Shown here: piece by piece, positions 1 through 11,600 of the stretch
Position numbering within the stretch: the stretch's first letter is position 1
Layout: each line of letters begins with the position of its first letter
Assembly (NCBI GenBank): GCA_000695325.1
Contig: AVPN01000582.1
Coordinates: 10,486-43,919 of the forward strand
Direction: 5' to 3'
Length of the DNA stretch: 33,434 nt
Origin: Pleurobrachia bachei
Taxonomy: Eukaryota > Ctenophora > Tentaculata > Cydippida > Pleurobrachiidae
Notes under the pieces: model-generated
Told to the model about the DNA's origin: nothing
Databases searched by the model: none
What the model saw: the letters and a program-made list of their open reading frames with translations, nothing else
Program-made: the position numbers and the translations under genes

Positions 1-57
<57 letters not shown>
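1..57. repeat. (CT)n microsatellite
   Basis: Pure CT dinucleotide repeat at the left edge, continuing beyond the window. Similar (CT)n/(AG)n tracts recur about every 3-6 kb here and several coincide with the ends of duplicated blocks. Confidence 0.95.
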
Positions 58-62
<5 letters not shown>

Positions 63-220
63 GATCTTGGTGTGTAACCTGATATCATATTCAGTGTCTG
101 AGAGAGAGAAAGTGATCTTTTCGTTTGTTATGTGTAGGCATCTGGCGGGCCGCTCCTTTTTACGAATTGTTAATTTGATAATTTCTAACTTCTTAATTCT
201 ATATTTCTACTCTAACTCAC

Positions 221-412
221 GTTAGAATCCAGGTTTCCAATAAAGATCCGCTCCATATATAGTATGGCTGCTGTCTTGTCGTCTTTAGCTGCCGTCCCAC
301 CCCCAGGTGAGTTAGGGCCTCCTGCACCAGTAGGGACACCCTGTACTTGTTGTACCCCACCGCCACCCTGAATTACAGGGGCTACAACCGGCACTGCCTG
401 ACCACCGGATAC
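221..412 (-). CDS. Internal exon of an unrecognised Gly/Gln/Pro-rich protein
   Basis: A 192-bp minus-strand open stretch (64 codons, phase 0 at both ends) lies between a good acceptor (ctcacag before GTATCC) and a good donor (AAC followed by gtgagt). It encodes a low-complexity Gly/Val/Gln/Pro-rich segment that turns charged and hydrophobic at its end (KDDKTAAILYMERIFIGN). The length divisible by three and the paired splice sites support a real exon. I do not recognise the family; the composition resembles the transactivation or linker regions of nuclear proteins, but that is not evidence of function. The gene would continue off the left edge, downstream of and on the same strand as the EVC2-like gene. 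Confidence 0.45.
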
Positions 413-494
413 CTGTGAGTTAGAGAGAGGTGAGATGTGGGTGGATTGATATGTTTTTAGTTTTGATTCGAGCTCATAACGACACGGTGTGTAC

Positions 495-789
495 TCAGAT
501 CGGTGCCGTGAGATAGTGTGGAGGCGGTGATGCAGATGGGGGAGGGGGGTGTTGTGAGCTGTCTGGCGCCTCTGACCCGGGGTATGGCTCCACCGTACAG
601 GTTGTGGGTGTCATGGCAGTGAGATGAGCAATGCAATTTCTCAGTTTTACTAGCAATTCGTCCCTACTATAATTAGATCGCTGATCGCTCACTAAAAGAA
701 GTATTGACCCACTATTCATGTACAGGTACCTACATAACAAGATGATCAAAGAATTAGTCATTAATTACTTACATCTTCGTAGTGCATGA
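495..789 (-). CDS. Possible 5' part of the same unrecognised gene
   Basis: On the minus strand an ATG (787-789) opens a five-codon stretch MHYED followed at once by a gtaagt donor, which looks like a short first coding exon. Below it, 495-761 is open and includes a Pro/Ser-rich segment (HPPPPSASPPPHYL). I could not find a donor and acceptor that join these to the 221-412 exon in frame, so the structure is unresolved. Nothing else is evident between here and the EVC2-like stop codon at 1173. Confidence 0.25.
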
Positions 790-1172
790 TTCAATAAATT
801 ACAACTCAACACTTAACACAGAACAGCTGCAACACAACGAGAGAACGCGAAACAGAGATAACAACTAAATGGAAGTGATCTGGCGGACTGCAAATACCAA
901 GCACACACACACACGCACCTCCCCCCAACACTTGGTCACGTGACACTGAATAGTGCGTGATAGTAAGCGCGCGAGAGAGGTGCAGTGTGTGGTTTTGGTG
1001 GTGTGCTGACAAGGCGCCCTACGTCATTGTGTGTCGGACAGTGAAATGAGTGATCGATTATTTTGGGTTTGGTAATGAATTAATTATCATTTAATTAATT
1101 AATTGGTACACTTCAAACAAAGTTCCTACAGAAGGCAATTAAATAAATTACACATTACATATCGGACACACT

Positions 1173-2630
1173 CTAAATTTGTTGTCCAGGGGTGCTTGGG
1201 GCCCTGGGGGTCGATCCCCTGCTACTCAGCCTCTGTACCATAGCTTCTTGAGCTACTGTCCTAATGGATCGGGGAAAGAACTGGGAGGCGTCCTTAGAGC
1301 GACGAGGCCTGATCTTCGGTTTCATCAGACTTGACTTCTTGGCGCTTAGTTGGAATCTGAAAAGGGGGGCTTTTAGGTCGGGTTGTACTAATAAACATTT
1401 GCCAAGCTAGACTGAACAAAACAACTAAACAGTGGATGTTCATGTTCTGGTGTTGTTCATTCCATCTCGACTACTAATGTAATGTTTCTCTGTTTACCTC
1501 TGTGAGCTCTGTCTCTTGACGAGTTCCTCCTTGGCCTTGCTCAGGATAGAGATGGGTCCCCTCTTCTCTTTCTGTTCCTCGGTCAGGTATTTTGCGTTCT
1601 CGAGAAGGGTGTCCAGCTCATCTTTAGACCTGTAATAAAGTATGTTATTTATGATCTAATATATTCGAAAGTTATTCTTGTACCAGGATTTGCCAAGCTA
1701 GACTGTCATTAAACAAAACAAACCAGGATATAATTACAGATAGGGAAGGAAATTGGCTAGATGCCTTTCAATAATCTGTAGCCAATGAACTAATGAACTA
1801 ATTAGCTAATTAACCAATTAACTAACTAACTAACAACCTAACTAATTAACTAATTAACACTAAATGTACCTTGTAACGAACATGGCCTTGAACACGTCAG
1901 ACAGCTCATCTTTATCAAAGTCTGCCTTGGACACCAAGAGGGAAATGAACATGAGTTCCTTCTTTTTGATCACCTTCAGTCTGTTCAGCTCAAACTTCCT
2001 CTCTAACTCCTCAACACTCTGTTCACTCTCAATTCTGATGTTGTCCCTGTGCAAGATATGAAGGTATTATTAGTTTTATGGGTAGATATGAGTAGAAAAC
2101 TACCGAACTGAATCAAACTCTCGGTCGTTTTCCGGGTATGGGGATGATGACTTCCCAGAATGAGAATTAAACCCTAGAGGTGTCATACAAAGTAATGATT
2201 TGTGTTGGTGATAGGTACTAGCTCTTTTATAAAAAGAAGAGAACAAGTAAAGTACAAGTTACTGCAGCACGTGATAGTAGATTTGGTAATAATAATGCTT
2301 TGATTCAAAGATATTACACTGGCCTGAATGGAACGTGATTATGGCCTGAAAGCTGCTGTCAATATAACGTGAATAAAAGCGACCGACAAAGCGTGTGCAC
2401 TGGCTTGTCCGAACTATTCTATATCGGTACACCTTGTGGCGAAAAAGAGATCAGTGACTGTAACTAAAATAAAATGATACCGACAAACGTGTTCTTCTTC
2501 TCTATCACTTCCCTTCTCTCTCTATCTTTCTCCGATACCGATATGTTCTGGCTTAGTCGACATAGTGAGTGATCAGTGAGTTTTAGACGAAGAAATATAG
2601 AGAGATGTTGATAGAAGAGGAGAGGGAGAT

Positions 2631-2665
<35 letters not shown>

Positions 2666-5600
2666 GAGTGAGAGAGGGGGAGGGAAGGAGAGAGATAGCT
2701 AATGACATACCTCAGTTGCTTCCTCTCGTTTTTGTGTTTTTGCAGTAACAGCATTTTCTTGTACATGTATGCGGGGGACTTTTCCGATTTTTCAGTTATT
2801 TCCTCTGCTTGTTGCTAGGGTAAGTTAGAAAGTATATCAGCATGGGCATTAGGCTAGAACTCTGCAGTAAAAAAGGGTAGAAAGTAAACAATTCACTATG
2901 TTGTAGTGCCACTATTATTATTGGAACACTTGAACCCTATATCCTTAATACGCCACTAAGTGACGGATTCACGGCCCTTTGCAGTGCGTGGGAGATCCCC
3001 TACGTCACGATCGAGTTGAGAATTTGTCCTTGCAGCTCAACTAATATATAGGCCGATATAGCACTGTTAGTGGAACGCGATCTATTCCTAGCTTGCAGCT
3101 CAATATATAGGCCTGATTTGTGGATAGTTGTGTACCTGATGTCGTGCGATTAATTCCTCCTCGTGGGCCCTAAGTTTCTCATCCATCCGCTTAACCAGGG
3201 TTCCCTTCTGTCGATCCTTCTGCTCGTTCAGGCTCACAATCTGGCCCTCTATGCTCTAATGAGAAGGGGGAGGGGTGAGTAAGGGAGCTGGGAGAGGAAA
3301 TAATTACAGATAGGGAAGGAAATTGGCTAGATGCCTTTCAATAATCTGTAGCCAATGAACTAATGAACTAATTAGCTAATTAACCAATTAACTAACTAAC
3401 TAACAACCTAACTAATTAACTAATTAACACTAAATGTACCTTGTAACGAACATGGCCTTGAACACGTCAGACAGCTCATCTTTATCAAAGTCTGCCTTGG
3501 ACACCAAGAGGGAAATGAACATGAGTTCCTTCTTTTTGATCACCTTCAGTCTGTTCAGCTCAAACTTCCTCTCTAACTCCTCAACACTCTGTTCACTCTC
3601 AATTCTGATGTTGTCCCTGTGCAAGATATGAAGGTATTATTAGTTTTATGGGTAGATATGAGTAGAAAACTACCGAACTGAATCAAACTCTCGGTCGTTT
3701 TCCGGGTATGGGGATGATGACTTCCCAGAATGAGAATTAAACCCTAGAGGTGTCATACAAAGTAATGATTTGTGTTGGTGATAGGTACTAGCTCTTTTAT
3801 AAAAAGAAGAGAACAAGTAAAGTACAAGTTACTGCAGCACGTGATAGTAGATTTGGTAATAATAATGCTTTGATTCAAAGATATTACACTGGCCTGAATG
3901 GAACGTGATTATGGCCTGAAAGCTGCTGTCAATATAACGTGAATAAAAGCGACCGACAAAGCGTGTGCACTGGCTTGTCCGAACTATTCTATATCGGTAC
4001 ACCTTGTGGCGAAAAAGAGATCAGTGACTGTAACTAAAATAAAATGATACCGACAAACGTGTTCTTCTTCTCTATCACTTCCCTTCTCTCTCTATCTTTC
4101 TCCGATACCGATATGTTCTGGCTTAGTCGACATAGTGAGTGATCAGTGAGTTTTAGACGAAGAAATATAGAGAGATGTTGATAGAAGAGGAGAGGGAGAT
4201 ATTCAGAGAGAGAGAGAAAGAGAGAGAGAGAGTGAGAGTGAGAGAGGGGGAGGGAAGGAGAGAGATAGCTAATGACATACCTCAGTTGCTTCCTCTCGTT
4301 TTTGTGTTTTTGCAGTAACAGCATTTTCTTGTACATGTATGCGGGGGACTTTTCCGATTTTTCAGTTATTTCCTCTGCTTGTTGCTAGGGTAAGTTAGAA
4401 AGTATATCAGCATGGGCATTAGGCTAGAACTCTGCAGTAAAAAAGGGTAGAAAGTAAACAATTCACTATGTTGTAGTGCCACTATTATTATTGGAACACT
4501 TGAACCCTATATCCTTAATACGCCACTAAGTGACGGATTCACGGCCCTTTGCAGTGCGTGGGAGATCCCCTACGTCACGATCGAGTTGAGAATTTGTCCT
4601 TGCAGCTCAACTAATATATAGGCCGATATAGCACTGTTAGTGGAACGCGATCTATTCCTAGCTTGCAGCTCAATATATAGGCCTGATTTGTGGATAGTTG
4701 TGTACCTGATGTCGTGCGATTAATTCCTCCTCGTGGGCCCTAAGTTTCTCATCCATCCGCTTAACCAGGGTTCCCTTCTGTCGATCCTTCTGCTCGTTCA
4801 GGCTCACAATCTGGCCCTCTATGCTCTAATGAGAAGGGGGAGGGGTGAGTAAGGGAGCTGGGAGAGGAATGTAGGGATACAGAGCTCTGCAGAGGGAGTG
4901 AGCCGAAAACAAAGGAAATTTTCGGCTCTAAAATAGTATTGCTCTCCATGCATATAATTATAATAACAATCAGCGATCTCTCACCTCGATGTGAGTATCA
5001 ATCATCGTTTTAACGTCTTCCTCTTTCAACACTTTTCTGTTGGTCAGGTCGTCAATGAGATTCAACTGGAGAGGGGGGAGAAGGGGTTATAGTATTTTTC
5101 CTAATTTAATTTATGTGCATATTCCAATCCAAGCGCATACCTAACTATCGTTCGATATAATATATATTATCCTAGGCCTATTGCCTATCTTAGAAGACGT
5201 CTTTCTTCAAAATTCCATCCTTTCATTGGCTATTGACTTTGCTACTCCTGAACCCCCTTTTTCCGTCACTTCCTCGCATCCATAGTTTTGCAAAGAGTTA
5301 GCCTTCGTTTCTGTACCTCAATTGGGCTGCCATACAAAACATGAATTCCCCAAGCCCCATCCCTGACTCTTCTCGACAACAACACGGTCATGTCTTTCTC
5401 TCCGACACATGAGAATTATAGATCATGCTGAGTGAAGAAGAGCGGGAACCCCCTTTGAGGCTCGGTAACAACATTACCCTATACCTTATCCTTCTTATTC
5501 CAGGAAAGTCGGGCTTGTAACCGCGACTTTCGTTAATGTGATATTATTTGTCGATGCTGGAGTGCTCGCGAGTGAATTACCCCTATCTTGTGGGCACGAA

Positions 5601-8600
5601 CCCAGATTTAGTATGCAGTATTTTCGGGGCCAAATCCTATCCCACAAGCATCCCGGTCGGGGTCCCATAACTATGTAAAACTTCATTTGTTATATTACCT
5701 CTACTTTAGTGAGAGAGTTGAGTTGTCCCCGCAGTGTTGCCACCTCTCTACTCTTCTCCACTTGGAGACACGCCAACATAGATGCAAGACGACGCTTCTG
5801 GTCTGATAGGACTAATGATTTCTCCTCCAATATCTCATCGTGTATTGCTTCCACCTGGAAATATATATGATTTAGTTGCCTAGTTAAACTGTTTGCAAAT
5901 GTAAAGGAGGGTTAGAACATAACAAATGATTTAGTGGGTCCTGCAGTAATCTAGAAAATACCCGGCCAAGTGCGATACAACCCTGGGCCTGCAAATAATG
6001 TATGAAACTATAAAATCACATCATAACATCATGTTTGTTGGCTGGTGTCCAAGATATACATACCTCATTGATCGTTAGAACCTGTTCAGATCTGATCAGG
6101 GCCGTTCTATCATCCTGGTGTCTAATGAGGATAGACTGTATCGTCTCATCAGTCCTCCCATCTCCCGCCTTGTACATATGTCGCTCCTTGTCTTGTGCAC
6201 TATTTATCTTACACAGCCTCTCCTTCACCTTATCCAGTTGCAGGGACATCTTCTTTTGTTTGTAACGCAGCTTCTGAACTGTCAACCTGTAGATGGGGAG
6301 ATGTGTACGTGTTAGATGGGGGTGAAGTAGGAGTTAGAAATCTGTAGATTGAAGTACGAGATAGAAAAAGATCTGTAGATCATGGGGGTCCCGGTCATGA
6401 ACGTGTTAGGAAGATCTTTAGATTTGTAATTTGTTTGCAGTGTCTGTGTTGCAGCCAGATCTTAAGATATTAAGCTGCAATGATATAATATCTAGACCAA
6501 GGAAGTGATCCTGAAGGAAAAGGGATGTGATCATCCTAGTAGATCTGAATATTTTGTAGCAAAGCCATACCAGATATAGAGTCACGATGATATTGCGTCA
6601 GAGAGAGAGAGAAGGGGGTGAGAGAGAGAGAGAGATTGATAGAGAGAGATTGATAGAGAGATACACGTACCCCTCTTCCAGTTCAAGTAGGTTCCTCTTG
6701 TGTTCTCGCATTACCTTCGCCCTTGTTTCCTGATCCATAACCAGCTGGTTCTCAAGTAGTCGTCTGAGAAAGAGATGGGGGTAAGATAGATAGAGGTAAG
6801 GAGATCAGTCTATGGGGGATAAATCGTCTAGAAGGAGATGGGGTGAGATGAGGGTGAGATTGGGGTCTTGAGAGGTTAGTCGTGTAGAAAGATCATTGTG
6901 AAAAATATGGGTCTTCAGTCTTCTACACAGTTATTGCCCCAATAAAAGTGTTGTTGACTTGACATGATATGGGTATGTTGGTGTTAATAACTTACTCGAC
7001 CATCCTCGCTTCTTGTTCCTTGATAGCAGATTCCTCCACTTTCTCTGCCTCAATCTGACTAGTAATCCTCTCCTCACTCTCACTTATCCTCTGCTTCAGT
7101 GCATCCTCTATCATCTTAATCGCTGTATTCTTCTCCGCCTCCAACTTGCTCTGATCCCTAAAGTTCCTCTGTCTCTGCACCTCCGTCTGGCTGCCCCCAA
7201 TAATGGCCTTCTTGATCAGCGTCTCAAAGATCTTGTCCTGGGTCTCCCGGAACCTCGTGAGACTCTCACTGGTGTAGTGCTCCCAGATCATGGCTAGCTC
7301 CTGGGAGATCAGATCGTCCATCTCATCTACTAGCTGCTCCTCCTCCATCCTCCGTCCAATGTGGAACCTGATCTTCCTCTCCAGGAACTCCGCCGGACTC
7401 ACCTCCTTCCGGGCAATCTTGGCATTGAACTTCTGTTGGAACATTTCATATGCCTCAAGGTGGCTGTTCAGCTGCTTTTTAGCTTTCTCCTGCGCCTTGT
7501 TCCTAACCGTATCCCTCACGGATTCCTCGTAGTTCTTCATCACAGTCATCATGGTAGCGAGGTTCTCGTTGGAGGCAATGTTGATCTGACTCAGCAGATC
7601 CTCCCCATAACTCCTCTTGATCAGGGACTCCCTGATCAGCCTGTTGATGGTCTGCTTCATTGAGTTGGAAACGCTGGACATAAGGTTGTTGTGGTACTTG
7701 GTTCGTTCCTCCTTGATCCTCAGAATGGCCTCCCGTTTCAGTAGTCTCTCCTCCAGAACAAACTTCTGCCTGCAAACCTCCTCGTGGAAAGCCTCGTCTA
7801 TAACCTCAATGTAATGCTTGCTCCTGTTCACCAAATCTTCCGTAACTTCCTCGCTTAGATTCGCCTTCTCCGCTAGGTTATTGAAGAACTCCCTGATAAG
7901 AACGTTCAGGGCGACCCTCCTACGAATGGTATAGTCCCTCCTCAGCTGTTCCCTGGCTTCCTCCAACTGGAACCTGAGAACCACCTCGAAGTCTCCCCTC
8001 TGGAGGTCGTGTTGTTTCTTCATCAAGTCAATGTAGTCGACTCGATCCTGGAAGGGCACCATTTGAAGGACTGTGACAAGCCCATCAAGATCAGCATCTT
8101 GTTCGTCAATTAACTTCTCTTGCTCCACCTTGGCCTTCTTTTGCAGCTCCATCTCCAACTCCTTCTCCTCGACAATATACTTGTCGGTCAGTTCCACACT
8201 CTCAGCCTGGTATTCCCTGTCCAGCTGCTGGAAGAGCGCTTTACCCTCATCCTGAAGATCTGATACAGTGATCAACCACCCCACACTCTCCATGATGATT
8301 TGCCTCTGTTGTCGGGCGAGTTCCTCTTCGACCTCCACCGTGTGGGCGATATCTAACTTGTCCAGGTATACCAGGGAGCTCTTGTAGTCCCGTTCTGTTA
8401 GGGCCTGAACCAGATCATCAGCTAGTTCAGCGGTAAGGAGCATGTCACCCCGGTCCCTGATCCAACTCTCCAGTCGGATGGCCGGGCGGCGGGAGTACAG
8501 CTCAAACTTAGTGGGTAGGGGCAGGACGGTGGTACGCTTACAGCAGACCAACATGACCAACATGGCGCAGAGGACCCCGATGAAGAAACACGCTGTAGCG

Positions 8601-11600
8601 GCGAGAATGAGTCGGAGGTTCCGGGCACTCCAGGTCTGGTGGAGGGCCACTGGGTAGTAGTAGGTCGTGGTGTATGTCCTGCGATCGTCATAGGTGTCCG
8701 GGAGTGCACTGTACTCCGCTCTCACACCCAACTCCCCGCTATCATCCAGGTAGGAGGTAAACCCAAACTGGAAGGTGTCGGAGACATTGAGATCGTCCGT
8801 GTACCACAGATACCGGTCCACCGTATCCCCATCTACCATGGTGGTGGAGAAGTTAGCGGTGGTGTAACTGTCATCTACAACCGGGATATCGTCATTGAAC
8901 AGCACTGTGTAGGTTACCATGTACGCGTTACTCCGGCTCACACCGGGCTCTTGGACTGCGTTAACCGTCCAGTAGATCCTGCCACCGTCCTCATAGGTCT
9001 GAAACTGGAAGCCAATATCTGGTTCCCCGACCACTACTGCAAACACCCGGGTGTAGGTGTACTCGTTGACATCAAAACTCCATGTCAGGTTGACAATATC
9101 CCCCGCATCCAGGAAATCCATGTTGTTCATTCTGAAGTTAACCGCAAAGTTGACCACGTCCATGTTGGTGGACGTCTGGTGGATGGCGTTGGTAAATTCA
9201 GGGAAGGTGAACCCCCACCCACTATCAACGTGCGGTCGGTGCTCCTGGGTGAAATCATACTCAGAGGTAACATTGACACTCAACAACTCCAGGGCCGTCC
9301 AGTAGGTCTGATCGGGTTCCGTGTCCCTGGTATGTCGATCATATGTCGTGTTCGCTGTTCCCGCAGCGTCCGCAGTCAGGATCACCTTCATATCCACTAC
9401 ACCCTGGGGTATCTGCATGGGGAAGGTGACGGTGATGTTCTCTCCGATCACAATGTTCTGAGGGAAGTAATCCTCCAACTCATCCTCCTCCATGGGGAAG
9501 GTGGGGATCATCATGATAAAGTCCAGCTGGGTCTCTCCAAGGTCCTTGGTGCACGGGTCCGCTGTGTAGTCGTTCTCGTACTTGATGGTCATCTTTGCCG
9601 CGTCAATCGGACCCACCGTAGCAGTTCCAATAACAATAGGGATCTTGATGAGCACCTGGTGGTCCACGGACAGAGAGGAGAGGATGTCCATGCCGGAGGT
9701 GCCGATATCCCCTGTGTAGGCAGTGTTTAGGGTGGTGGGGATGGAGTCTGCACCGGCTACACTCCACTCTTCCGAGATCTCAATCTCGTCCTCCTTCAGT
9801 TCAACCTGAAGAAAATGTTAATGTAAAGGGCGACCCTCCTACGAATGGTATAGTCCCTCCTCAGCTGTTCCCTGGCTTCCTCCAACTGGAACCTGAGAAC
9901 CACCTCGAAGTCTCCCCTCTGGAGGTCGTGTTGTTTCTTCATCAAGTCAATGTAGTCGACTCGATCCTGGAAGGGCACCATTTGAAGGACTGTGACAAGC
10001 CCATCAAGATCAGCATCTTGTTCGTCAATTAACTTCTCTTGCTCCACCTTGGCCTTCTTTTGCAGCTCCATCTCCAACTCCTTCTCCTCGACAATATACT
10101 TGTCGGTCAGTTCCACACTCTCAGCCTGGTATTCCCTGTCCAGCTGCTGGAAGAGCGCTTTACCCTCATCCTGAAGATCTGATACAGTGATCAACCACCC
10201 CACACTCTCCATGATGATTTGCCTCTGTTGTCGGGCGAGTTCCTCTTCGACCTCCACCGTGTGGGCGATATCTAACTTGTCCAGGTATACCAGGGAGCTC
10301 TTGTAGTCCCGTTCTGTTAGGGCCTGAACCAGATCATCAGCTAGTTCAGCGGTAAGGAGCATGTCACCCCGGTCCCTGATCCAACTCTCCAGTCGGATGG
10401 CCGGGCGGCGGGAGTACAGCTCAAACTTAGTGGGTAGGGGCAGGACGGTGGTACGCTTACAGCAGACCAACATGACCAACATGGCGCAGAGGACCCCGAT
10501 GAAGAAACACGCTGTAGCGGCGAGAATGAGTCGGAGGTTCCGGGCACTCCAGGTCTGGTGGAGGGCCACTGGGTAGTAGTAGGTCGTGGTGTATGTCCTG
10601 CGATCGTCATAGGTGTCCGGGAGTGCACTGTACTCCGCTCTCACACCCAACTCCCCGCTATCATCCAGGTAGGAGGTAAACCCAAACTGGAAGGTGTCGG
10701 AGACATTGAGATCGTCCGTGTACCACAGATACCGGTCCACCGTATCCCCATCTACCATGGTGGTGGAGAAGTTAGCGGTGGTGTAACTGTCATCTACAAC
10801 CGGGATATCGTCATTGAACAGCACTGTGTAGGTTACCATGTACGCGTTACTCCGGCTCACACCGGGCTCTTGGACTGCGTTAACCGTCCAGTAGATCCTG
10901 CCACCGTCCTCATAGGTCTGAAACTGGAAGCCAATATCTGGTTCCCCGACCACTACTGCAAACACCCGGGTGTAGGTGTACTCGTTGACATCAAAACTCC
11001 ATGTCAGGTTGACAATATCCCCCGCATCCAGGAAATCCATGTTGTTCATTCTGAAGTTAACCGCAAAGTTGACCACGTCCATGTTGGTGGACGTCTGGTG
11101 GATGGCGTTGGTAAATTCAGGGAAGGTGAACCCCCACCCACTATCAACGTGCGGTCGGTGCTCCTGGGTGAAATCATACTCAGAGGTAACATTGACACTC
11201 AACAACTCCAGGGCCGTCCAGTAGGTCTGATCGGGTTCCGTGTCCCTGGTATGTCGATCATATGTCGTGTTCGCTGTTCCCGCAGCGTCCGCAGTCAGGA
11301 TCACCTTCATATCCACTACACCCTGGGGTATCTGCATGGGGAAGGTGACGGTGATGTTCTCTCCGATCACAATGTTCTGAGGGAAGTAATCCTCCAACTC
11401 ATCCTCCTCCATGGGGAAGGTGGGGATCATCATGATAAAGTCCAGCTGGGTCTCTCCAAGGTCCTTGGTGCACGGGTCCGCTGTGTAGTCGTTCTCGTAC
11501 TTGATGGTCATCTTTGCCGCGTCAATCGGACCCACCGTAGCAGTTCCAATAACAATAGGGATCTTGATGAGCACCTGGTGGTCCACGGACAGAGAGGAGA

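Noticed and set aside
8639-9730. A 363-codon plus-strand open frame, repeated at 10558-11649
   Set aside because: It lies antisense to the EVC2-like exon, has no domain or splice support, and appears twice only because that block is duplicated.
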